From: Deltaproteobacteria bacterium
Lineage (GTDB): Bacteria > Desulfobacterota > Desulfobulbia > Desulfobulbales > VMSU01
Assembly: GCA_024274995.1 (NCBI GenBank)
Contig: JAJSAA010000248.1
Span: 1-13,911 of the forward strand
DNA length: 13,911 bases
Direction: 5' to 3'
The stretch's first letter is position 1, and every line of letters starts with the position of its first letter. Positions 1 to 6,266 of the stretch are shown here, one piece after another. The position numbers and the translations under genes were made by a program. A model generated the notes under the pieces. That model saw only the letters and a program-made list of their open reading frames with translations, searched no databases and was not told the DNA's origin.

Positions 1-812
1 AAAAACAGCAGGATATCGAAAGGGTTATAGACCGGATCGCCAAAATAATTATAGCCGTTATACCATTGCTGCAATTTGGCTAAATCGACATCGACCAGGC
101 GATCGGCAAAATTATGTTCAAGTTCTGTTTGGGTGTAACCACAGAGGGTGGAATAACGTGCATTGATGGTGATATCCTGCAGATTATTCAGGCCGCTGAA
201 CAGATTCATCTTGGCAAATTTTGAGACACCAGTGATCATGACAAATTTAATATACTCGTCCATATCCTTCATGATCGAGTAAAACCCCTTCAACTTGTCG
301 CGATTGGCCCGGGCTGTCTCTTTATCGGTGATATGATCGAGGATGGGTTTATCGTACTCGTCGATAAGGATAACGGTTTTTTGATTGTATTGCTCACAGG
401 CTAAGGTAATCAATTCCTCAAAGCATGAATCAGGGCTATCTAGTGGATCATCACAGGAAATGCCAAGACGCTTTTGATTGCGTTTGAGGTTGCCCAAAAT
501 AGTCCGATCAAACTTTTTCTCTGTACTGAAATTACCGCTGCCAAAACTGATACGGATAACCGGATGTTTTTTATCCCAATCCCACTTATCCTCAATATAC
601 AACCCCTGGAACAACTCCCGGTTGCCGGAGAAAAGCTCATACAGGGTGCTGAGCATTACACTCTTGCCAAATCGCCGGGGACGGCTTAGAAAAAAATATT
701 CTCCAGAGGTGATCAGGCGCAGGATAACTTCTGTCTTATCCACATAGACGAAATTATCATCAAGATCCCGCAATTTGGAGAATGTCTGGATACCAATGGG
801 TAGTTTTTTCAT
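1..812 (-). CDS. AAA-ATPase-like protein, PD-(D/E)XK nuclease superfamily type (C-terminus beyond window)
   Basis: This minus-strand frame stays open for 270 codons from the ATG at 812 to the left edge, so the gene is partial at its 3' end. It opens MKKLPIGIQTFSKLRD and shows FVYVDKT (residues 21-27), a Walker A-like RPRRFGKS (44-51) and a Walker B-like VILIDEYDKPI (147-157). A WYNGY motif (250-254) is followed by VYNPFDI (261-267). This series is typical of the AAA-ATPase_like family (PF09820), whose members usually end in a PD-(D/E)XK nuclease-like domain; that part would lie to the left of the window. The family is often present in many copies per genome. It is linked to mobile or defence-type functions, but no specific substrate is established. 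The best Shine-Dalgarno sequence (AAGGG) sits before a five-codon ORF at 826-809 that overlaps this start by ATGA, so initiation may be coupled. Confidence 0.88.
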   Translation of the reverse strand, partial: MKKLPIGIQTFSKLRDLDDNFVYVDKTEVILRLITSGEYFFLSRPRRFGKSVMLSTLYELFSGNRELFQGLYIEDKWDWDKKHPVIRISFGSGNFSTEKKFDRTILGNLKRNQKRLGISCDDPLDSPDSCFEELITLACEQYNQKTVILIDEYDKPILDHITDKETARANRDKLKGFYSIMKDMDEYIKFVMITGVSKFAKMNLFSGLNNLQDITINARYSTLCGYTQTELEHNFADRLVDVDLAKLQQWYNGYNYFGDPVYNPFDILLF

Positions 813-826
813 TTTGCTTGTTTCAT
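809..826 (-). promoter_or_regulatory. Five-codon leader ORF overlapping the ATPase start
   Basis: Reading minus, an ATG at 826 preceded by AAGGG opens the peptide MKQAK and stops at a TGA that shares an ATGA with the ATG of the AAA-ATPase-like gene. The ATG at 812 has no Shine-Dalgarno of its own, which makes translational re-initiation plausible. The arrangement is read directly from the sequence; its use by ribosomes is inference. Confidence 0.35.
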
Positions 827-861
827 TTTCCCTTAATTACTGAATATCAATCACGTTCACC

Positions 862-885
862 GAATTCCGGGGACAGTATATATAA
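862..885. repeat. GGGGACAGTATA-type intergenic repeat fragment
   Basis: The spacer between the ATPase gene and the vapC stop contains CCGGGGACAGTATATATAA (867-885), preceded by GAATT. From memory, very similar strings (CCGGGGACAGTATAC...) are common beside IS200-like REP-associated (Y1/TnpA_REP) transposase genes in Desulfobacterota and other proteobacteria. No transposase is in the window, so this would be an isolated fragment. The identification rests on recall, not on a search. Nothing else stands out in 813-1026. Confidence 0.35.
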
Positions 886-1026
886 CTATTCTTTTTTATT
901 GGAAAAGATGCAAAACAATCCTACCACAAGTGACCACGCCAATTTTCTCTAAAATTGACTCCTCGGGTATAACATTGGTGAGCTTCGCCTATGGCCCAGG
1001 CAAGGTACTTTTCGGTCTTAGTATTT

Positions 1027-1428
1027 TTATTTATAGGGAAGTTCAAGCTGGAGACATTCAACAGGTATAAAATCAGGATCCTTGTGAACCAAGATGGCAC
1101 TTTCCTGCAAAGCACTGGCAGCAATCCAAGCATCAACGACAGAAAGTTTATTTGTTGCTTTTATTTTTGCGGATGCCTCAAGTAATTTTTTTGTCTCATG
1201 AATCCATTCAATTGGTAAAGATTGACACTCCTCGTAAGCTAATCTGCCTGCAAGCTCGTTTTCATCTTTCCACACTCTATACAAGACTTCCATCAGCGAA
1301 AAAAAGCAAGCAAAACACTTACATTCTCCCTCTTGAGCCTTATACAGCAACTCAGCAACTATATCAGCACCATCTACATCGTCTCGTAGTGTCAACAATG
1401 CGGATGTGTCCAGTAAATAATTTTTCAT
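1027..1428 (-). CDS. vapC: VapC-type PIN-domain toxin (ribonuclease)
   Basis: This 133-residue protein has the PIN-domain layout. It begins with MKNYLLDTSALL and its acidic residue D7. E47 sits in SLMEVLY, D99 in LSVVDAWIAA, and a terminal HKDPDF (115-120) supplies D117/D119. These are the four acidic positions expected to bind Mg2+ in VapC endoribonucleases, which cleave RNA (often tRNA or rRNA) when not held by their antitoxin. The length is normal for the family. The start codon overlaps the stop of the upstream antitoxin gene (ATGA at 1425-1428), the usual coupling that keeps antitoxin in excess. GC content is visibly lower than in the bat operon, fitting a horizontally acquired module. 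The RNA target cannot be read from the sequence. Confidence 0.87.
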   Translation of the reverse strand: MKNYLLDTSALLTLRDDVDGADIVAELLYKAQEGECKCFACFFSLMEVLYRVWKDENELAGRLAYEECQSLPIEWIHETKKLLEASAKIKATNKLSVVDAWIAASALQESAILVHKDPDFIPVECLQLELPYK

Positions 1429-1649
1429 TCCGATTGACGATCTTTTCTGCGATCAGCTAAAAGTCTTTCAACTGCACCACCTGTTCCATTGCCCCGAAAA
1501 GCATCAATTGGATTCTTTTTCACAGGTACAACTCGTAAATTATTATTTTCTACTAACCATTCCAAACGGTCAGCAGGAGTCAAGTTAAATTGACGCCTAA
1601 TTGCAGCGGGTATAACGGTTTGCCCTCTACCAGTAATTGTGCTTCTCAT
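1425..1649 (-). CDS. vapB: VapB-type antitoxin, AbrB/SpoVT DNA-binding domain
   Basis: This 74-residue protein begins MRSTITGRGQTVIPAAIR, the swapped-hairpin AbrB/MazE-like fold (roughly residues 1-45) of VapB antitoxins. The tail (45-74, PIDAFRGNGTGGAVERLLADR) is the expected toxin-binding region. The frame stays open upstream to 1886, but the ATG at 1649 is chosen because AAGGAGG lies six bases before it and the family motif starts exactly there. It precedes vapC with a 4-bp overlap. By family knowledge it neutralises VapC and, alone or in complex, represses its own promoter. A perfect 7-bp inverted repeat spanning the -10 box just upstream fits that role. Confidence 0.88.
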   Translation of the reverse strand: MRSTITGRGQTVIPAAIRRQFNLTPADRLEWLVENNNLRVVPVKKNPIDAFRGNGTGGAVERLLADRRKDRQSE

Positions 1650-1672
1650 GTTGCTCCTCCTTGAACTATATT

Positions 1673-1701
1673 GAATTACATTATAGCCATAAAAGTAATT
1701 C
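1673..1701 (-). promoter_or_regulatory. Candidate vapBC promoter and operator
   Basis: On the minus strand a perfect TATAAT lies at 1685-1680, 31 bases before the vapB start codon. It is bracketed by GAATTAC (1673-1679) and its exact complement GTAATTC (1695-1701). The arm centres are 22 bp apart, about two helical turns, suitable for two antitoxin dimers on one DNA face. A TTGACA occurs at 1720-1715, but 29 bp from the -10 box, too far for a normal -35. Repressor binding here would block the promoter. The motifs are seen directly; the operator function is inferred. Confidence 0.5.
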
Positions 1702-1810
1702 TCATAGATCATTTTGTCAATATAAAGAAATAGGGGACATCTATGACAAGTAAAGTCAAGTGGAAAACGGAGATTTCCCATCCTCCCCGTGATATTTTTA
1801 GCACATAGCT

Positions 1811-1875
1811 CGTTTTTGAAATTCATAATACGGAGAATCATTAAAAAATTCGCAGTATTATGAATTTCAAAAACG
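1811..1875. repeat. Perfect 21-bp inverted repeat (hairpin) upstream of vapBC
   Basis: The left arm 1811-1831 (begins CGTTTTTGAAATT) and right arm 1855-1875 (ends AATTTCAAAAACG) are exact reverse complements over 21 bp, separated by 23 bases. No T-run that would mark a simple terminator follows directly in either direction. It may be a miniature mobile element (MITE-like) or a palindromic repeat of the genome. Confidence 0.7.
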
Positions 1876-2135
1876 GGTGGGAGCAATTAACTCTTGGATT
1901 TTTTCACAATAATTACAACTAATGTTTTTTTATTCTATCCCTTGGGTCAACAAAAGGCTTGTGATCAGACATCTATTTGCAGTATCAGGCTATTCACCAC
2001 AGGGTGTTTATGGAGCGCTTACCTCTCAAATTTCGTACTGGAAATACCGAAGTCCTCTGGAACATAATAAAAGCATCTCTGTACTACCCCCTAAATCCTG
2101 CCTGTCTGGCTCTATCCCGCCCACCTTAATTACCC
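1876..2135. other. Non-coding spacer left of the bat operon
   Basis: This AT-rich stretch lies between the inverted repeat and the putative operon promoter. A 74-codon plus-strand frame at 1922-2146 crosses most of it, but it lacks a recognisable ribosome-binding site, has no family resemblance, and ends inside the promoter region. I see no RNA gene or convincing coding sequence here. Confidence 0.5.
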
Positions 2136-2163
2136 TTGACAATTGACAAAGCTGGCCTATTTT
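2136..2163 (+). promoter_or_regulatory. Putative sigma-70-type promoter of the bat operon
   Basis: A perfect TTGACA (2136-2141) is followed after 16 bp by TATTTT (2158-2163), a 4/6 match to the -10 consensus. A second TTGACA at 2143-2148 has no well-spaced partner. A GC palindrome, GCCCGCGGGC (2187-2196), lies in the presumed leader about 40 bp before the moxR start and could form secondary structure. It is the only promoter-like signal seen ahead of the seven-gene operon. Confidence 0.4.
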
Positions 2164-2235
2164 ATTGGCGTAATTTATAGTGCGCGGCCCGCGGGCGGCG
2201 TCAGCCGATTGATATTTTCTTTTTGGGGGATTGCA

Positions 2236-3225
2236 ATGACAATTGATGTTCAGGAGCTTAATGAACAGGTGGGCAGGGAAAGCGCCCTGCTGGATCTGGT
2301 ACGCCGTGAGATCGCCAAGGTGATTGTCGGCCAGAACGCTATGATAGAAAGGCTGCTCACCGCCCTGTTATGTAATAGTCATGTCCTGTTAGAGGGGGTG
2401 CCGGGGCTGGCCAAGACCAAGGCGGTACAGACCATGGCCCAGGTCATGCAGGTTAGTTTTCAGCGTCTGCAGTTTACCCCGGATCTCCTGCCGGGTGATC
2501 TCATTGGTACTCTGATTTATAACCCCAAGAGCGGTGAATTCACCACCCGCAAGGGGCCTATTTTCGCCAATATTGTCCTGGCCGATGAGATTAACCGGGC
2601 TCCCGCCAAAGTGCAGAGCGCCCTTCTCGAGGCCATGGAGGAGGGGCAGGTGACCATTGGTGATCATAGTTACCCGCTGCCCACTCCCTTTATGGTGCTG
2701 GCTACTCAGAACCCCATTGAGCAGGAGGGTACTTATCCCCTGCCCGAGGCCCAGATGGATCGTTTCATGTTGAAGTTGAAGATTGATTATCCGGATAAGG
2801 TGCAGGAAAAACAGATATTGCGTCTTATGGCCGGTGGTGAGGAGCCGGCGGTGGTGAACCCGCTCCTGGGGCTGGACGATATCGCCCGCCTGCGGGAGCT
2901 TACCGCTTCCATTTATCTCGATGAAAAAGTTGAGGATTATATCGTTGATCTGATCTGCGCCAGCCGCCGGCCGGCTGATTATGGTCTTGAACTGGATAAT
3001 ATGCTCCAGTACGGGGCCTCACCGCTGGCGACTATCTTTCTGGCCCAGGCGGCCAAGGCCACGGCGCTTCTGGCCGGACGTGGTTATGTAACGCCTCAGG
3101 ACATCAAAACCGTGGGTCTTGATGTCCTGCGTCACCGGCTGGCTATTACCTATGAGGCCGAGGCCGAGGAGATTACCCCGGAGGATATTATCGGCCGCAT
3201 ATTTGATACCGTTGCCGTGCCATGA
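2236..3225 (+). CDS. moxR: MoxR-family AAA+ ATPase
   Basis: A 329-residue MoxR ATPase, normal length for the family. Numbering from the ATG at 2236, Walker A is GVPGLAKT (54-61), Walker B LADEINRAP (115-123) and sensor-1 ATQNP (146-150). EAQMDRF (161-167) is the usual MoxR motif, and the C-terminal lid domain follows from about residue 215. The frame is open back to 2143, but the ATG at 2236 has GGGGGAT just upstream and matches where family members begin; the longer form would start inside the promoter region. MoxR proteins act in the cytoplasm as ATP-driven chaperones that remodel or activate VWA-domain partners, which are encoded directly downstream. The stop overlaps the DUF58 start by ATGA, indicating translational coupling. 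Confidence 0.95.
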   Translation: MTIDVQELNEQVGRESALLDLVRREIAKVIVGQNAMIERLLTALLCNSHVLLEGVPGLAKTKAVQTMAQVMQVSFQRLQFTPDLLPGDLIGTLIYNPKSGEFTTRKGPIFANIVLADEINRAPAKVQSALLEAMEEGQVTIGDHSYPLPTPFMVLATQNPIEQEGTYPLPEAQMDRFMLKLKIDYPDKVQEKQILRLMAGGEEPAVVNPLLGLDDIARLRELTASIYLDEKVEDYIVDLICASRRPADYGLELDNMLQYGASPLATIFLAQAAKATALLAGRGYVTPQDIKTVGLDVLRHRLAITYEAEAEEITPEDIIGRIFDTVAVP

Positions 3226-4121
3226 TTCCCAAGGAGCTGGCCCATAAAATCAGGTATATCCAGATTGTTACCAGCCGGGTGGTTAACAATGTTCTGGCCG
3301 GGGAGTACAGCTCTGTTTTTAAGGGCCGGGGAATGGAATTTGATGAGGTGCGGGAATATCAGCCTGGTGATGAAATTCGCACTATTGACTGGAATGTTAC
3401 GGCCCGCACCGGCCGCCCCTTTGTTAAACGCTACACAGAGGAACGAGAGTTATCCGTTCTCTTTGTGGTGGATATCTCCGCTTCCGGCGGCATTGGCAGC
3501 ACCGGGCGGACGAAGAGCGAGGTGGCGGCGGAAATCTGTTCACTGCTCGCCTTTTCGGCCATCAAAAATAACGACAAGGTGGGGCTTCTGCTCTTCTCCG
3601 AGGGGATTGAACTCTTTATACCGCCTAAAAAGGGCACCTCTCATGTCCTGCGGATTATCCGTGAGGTTCTCTATTATAAGCCACGGGGCCGGGGTACTGA
3701 TATCGCTCAGGCTCTGGAGTATACTGGCCGGGTGATGCGGCGCCAGGGGGTTATTTTCCTGATCTCTGATTTTCTGGCCCCTGATTTTTCGCGGCCCCTG
3801 GGATTGCTGGCCCGGCGTCATGATATGATCGCGGTTTCGGTAAACGACCAGCGGGAATTAGAGCTGCCGCCGCTTGGATTAATCACCCTGACTGATGCCG
3901 AGACCGGAGCCCGGATGTTAGTGGATACCTCTGATTCCCAGTTCAGAAAGCAATATGCCCGGCAGACTGCGGCCCGGCGCCAGGCCCTTGATCGTCTTTT
4001 CAGCTCCAGGGCGGTGGATCATATTCCCCTGGTGTTGCGGCCGGCCGGTCAGGTTAAAGGTGGGGTGCAATATGTTGATGATCTGGTGCGTTTTTTTAAG
4101 AGCCGGGAATCAAGAAGGTAA
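3222..4121 (+). CDS. DUF58 domain-containing protein (VWA-like)
   Basis: This 299-residue protein carries the DUF58 hallmark: GRGMEFDEVREYQPGD (36-51) followed by IRTIDWNVTARTG. A VWA-like fold follows, with a MIDAS-type DISAS motif (D84, S86, S88) and a later LISDF segment. There is no signal peptide or membrane helix, so it should be cytoplasmic, as is usual for the short DUF58 form in MoxR clusters. DUF58 proteins are nearly always coupled to moxR and are thought to be the direct partner of the ATPase, though the biochemical role is unproven. The ATG overlaps the moxR stop by 4 bp. Confidence 0.93.
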   Translation: MIPKELAHKIRYIQIVTSRVVNNVLAGEYSSVFKGRGMEFDEVREYQPGDEIRTIDWNVTARTGRPFVKRYTEERELSVLFVVDISASGGIGSTGRTKSEVAAEICSLLAFSAIKNNDKVGLLLFSEGIELFIPPKKGTSHVLRIIREVLYYKPRGRGTDIAQALEYTGRVMRRQGVIFLISDFLAPDFSRPLGLLARRHDMIAVSVNDQRELELPPLGLITLTDAETGARMLVDTSDSQFRKQYARQTAARRQALDRLFSSRAVDHIPLVLRPAGQVKGGVQYVDDLVRFFKSRESRR

Positions 4122-4130
4122 GTCAGCAGA

Positions 4131-5219
4131 TTGATATTCAAAAACAAGTCGATGAAATACTGGAAGCCGTTTGTTAAAATAATGTTTTTATCCATGTTGC
4201 TGCTTGGTGTCGGCTGTCAGAGCCAGCCAGGTCAGTCTGCTCCAGCGCTCAAGGCCGGGCCGGAAGTGATTAAGCATTGTCAAAAGGGGCCGGTGGAGTT
4301 GACCCTGGAGGTTGATCGCCGGCGGATTAACGCGGCCCAGTTTTTTCATCTCACCCTGCGGGTGGAGGGGCCGCAGAACTATGCCTTTAAGCTGCCGGGC
4401 CCGAACGCGAAGATGGGTGGCTTCAGTAAGGCTGGCGGCCAGTTGGAGCGTCCGCGGCTGGTGGGTGAAAAGCGGATTTCCCAGACCCAGACCTATATCC
4501 TGGAGCCGCCGGGGGCCGGTGAATTTAAGCTACCGCCCCTCAAGGTCTCGGCCTGGGATACAAGTAAGGACAAGGCCAAGGTTCTGGAGTTAGTGAGCGC
4601 TGAGATTACTTTAAGCGTTGAGTCTCTGTTTGGCCCGGATAAAAAGGGCGGTCTAACTGATATTGAACCGCCTGTGCCTCAGCCCCTTAATTGGCGGCTC
4701 TGGGCGGCGGCCGGGGCCGGAGCGGCCCTGCTGTTGGCTCTGACAATCTGGTTATGGCGGCGGCGCAAGCCCGCCGCTCTTCCCCTGCCGCCGCCTCTGC
4801 CGCCTGCCGAGCTGGCCCGGCGCGAGTTACAGCACCTCCTGGAGCGGCAATTACCGGAGCATGGGCAGGTAAAGGAGTTTTATGCCGCTCTCTCTGCCAT
4901 TATCCGCCAATACTTAGAGCGTAATTTTGGCATCAGAGCGCCGGAGTTGACCACCGAGGAATTCTTAGCCGAATTGGGGCGCCGGCCGCGGGGGGCAAGC
5001 ATTATAGATAGTCGTAAAGGGCTGAGGCAGGAACATCGGCATTTGCTGCGTGATTTTTTGATCCATTGTGATTTGGTTAAATTTGCCCGTCATCAGCCGG
5101 AGGTAGATGATATCGAGATGGCGGTTACCATCTGCCGGCGTTTTATTAATGAGACCGATGGCCCCGAGAATGGGGACGATGCAGAGAAACTCCTGTCGGC
5201 TTTGGAGTATAGATCATGA
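4131..5219 (+). CDS. BatD-like putative lipoprotein with cytoplasmic helical tail (DUF4381-like)
   Basis: From a TTG at 4131 this is 362 residues. The N-terminus is a signal sequence ending LLLGVGC (C29), an acceptable lipobox. A periplasmic beta-rich domain (about 50-165) has BatD/Ig-like character, with VELTLEVDRRRINAAQ followed by TYILEPPGAGEFKLPPLKV. A single membrane helix (189-209) is followed by RRRK and a proline-rich linker. The cytoplasmic helical tail (225-340) contains EFYAALSAIIRQYLERNFG and CDLVKFA, as in DUF4381/BatD tails. The start is uncertain: TTG 4131 has AAGG 11 bases upstream, while ATG 4152 (residue 8) has no clear ribosome-binding site. It lies 9 bp after the DUF58 gene, and its stop overlaps batA by ATGA. 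Being both lipid-anchored and membrane-spanning would be unusual, so C29 may not be lipidated. It probably belongs to the Bat membrane complex. Confidence 0.82.
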   Translation: MIFKNKSMKYWKPFVKIMFLSMLLLGVGCQSQPGQSAPALKAGPEVIKHCQKGPVELTLEVDRRRINAAQFFHLTLRVEGPQNYAFKLPGPNAKMGGFSKAGGQLERPRLVGEKRISQTQTYILEPPGAGEFKLPPLKVSAWDTSKDKAKVLELVSAEITLSVESLFGPDKKGGLTDIEPPVPQPLNWRLWAAAGAGAALLLALTIWLWRRRKPAALPLPPPLPPAELARRELQHLLERQLPEHGQVKEFYAALSAIIRQYLERNFGIRAPELTTEEFLAELGRRPRGASIIDSRKGLRQEHRHLLRDFLIHCDLVKFARHQPEVDDIEMAVTICRRFINETDGPENGDDAEKLLSALEYRS

Positions 5220-6265
5220 GATTCGCTGATCCCCTGGCTCTGTTGCTGCTTCTGCTTCTGCCGCTTATTCTCTATTTACGGCTTCGGAGCCGGGGGGTAG
5301 CCCTGACCTTTTCCTGCTTGAGTCTGGTGCCGTCCCGTTCAGGCTGGCGTTGCCGGCTGTATCGTCTGCCCCTTTTTCTGCGGCTTCTGGCTCTGGCCCT
5401 GTTGATTATTGCCCTGGCCCGGCCCCAGAGCGGCATGGAGAATATCCGTGAGGTTAAGAAGGGGGTTGCCATGGAAATAGTGCTGGATCGTTCGGGCAGC
5501 ATGGGGCGGGAAATGGATTTTGACGGCCGCAAAATGACCCGACTGTCGGTGGTAAAAAAGGTGTTTTCTGAATTTGTCAACGGCGGCGGCTCCTTGCCTG
5601 GCCGTCCCAATGACCTCATCGGCATGATTACCTTTGCCCGCTACGCCGATACCATCTGCCCCCTGACCCTGGCCCGGGGGCCCTTGCGTGACTTTTTAGA
5701 CAGCATCAAGGTGGTGCCTCCCAGGAGCCCGGAAAATCGTACCGCCATTGGCGATGCCATCGCCCTGGCCGCCGCTCGTCTGCACATGGCGGAGAAGACC
5801 ATGGCCCGCGAGACCGGCACTGCGGTTAGGGAATATAAGATTAAGAGCAAGATCATTATCCTGATGACCGATGGTGCCAATAACGCCGGTCGTTATACGC
5901 CGGAGGCCGCTGCCGCTCTCGCTAAAAAATGGGGTATTAAAATATACGCCATTGGGGTTGGCGGTGACGATGTGATTAAGGTTCAGACTATCTTCGGTAC
6001 CGAGATGATTAGAACCGGCGGCGGGGTAGACAGGAAGCTGTTAGCCGCTATTGCCGCTCAGACCGGGGGGATATTCAAGATGGCGGGGGATGGCAGGGCC
6101 CTGCAGGATGTCTATAAGCAGATTGATAAATTGGAAAAAAGTAAGGTGGAAAGTATTCGTTTCTTAAATTATAAGGAACATTTCTTTTACTTTGCCTTGG
6201 GCGCTCTGCTGCTGCTTCTCGCGGAAATAGTTTTAAGGTGTACTGTATTTCGGAGAGTTCCATAA
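5216..6265 (+). CDS. batA: BatA, inner-membrane VWA-domain protein
   Basis: A 349-residue BatA. It starts with membrane helices at about 5-22 and 51-68, the second ending in IALARPQ, a family signature. The VWA domain (about 85-305) has a complete MIDAS: DRSGSM (D91, S93, S95), T176 in NRTAIGDA, and D219 in LMTDGANNAG. A last membrane helix lies at 322-340. The VWA domain should therefore face the periplasm between helices 2 and 3 and bind a divalent metal for protein-protein contact. It overlaps the upstream gene by ATGA, and the next gene starts one base after its stop. Bat means Bacteroides aerotolerance, but that physiological role is not general and the true function of the complex is unresolved. 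Confidence 0.93.
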   Translation: MRFADPLALLLLLLLPLILYLRLRSRGVALTFSCLSLVPSRSGWRCRLYRLPLFLRLLALALLIIALARPQSGMENIREVKKGVAMEIVLDRSGSMGREMDFDGRKMTRLSVVKKVFSEFVNGGGSLPGRPNDLIGMITFARYADTICPLTLARGPLRDFLDSIKVVPPRSPENRTAIGDAIALAAARLHMAEKTMARETGTAVREYKIKSKIIILMTDGANNAGRYTPEAAAALAKKWGIKIYAIGVGGDDVIKVQTIFGTEMIRTGGGVDRKLLAAIAAQTGGIFKMAGDGRALQDVYKQIDKLEKSKVESIRFLNYKEHFFYFALGALLLLLAEIVLRCTVFRRVP

Positions 6266-6266
6266 G

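Noticed and set aside
921..1136. 71-codon minus-strand frame overlapping the vapC end
   Set aside because: It overlaps vapC in another frame and has no domain signature.
1650..1886. N-terminal extension of the antitoxin frame
   Set aside because: It would read through the inverted repeat and the promoter; the internal ATG at 1649 has a strong AAGGAGG and matches the family start.
1922..2146. 74-codon plus-strand frame left of moxR
   Set aside because: No ribosome-binding site, no recognisable motif, low-complexity AT-rich composition, and it ends within the promoter region.
2143..2235. Longer moxR start at a TTG
   Set aside because: The TTG is part of a TTGACA box; ATG 2236 has a GGGGGAT ribosome-binding site and fits family length.
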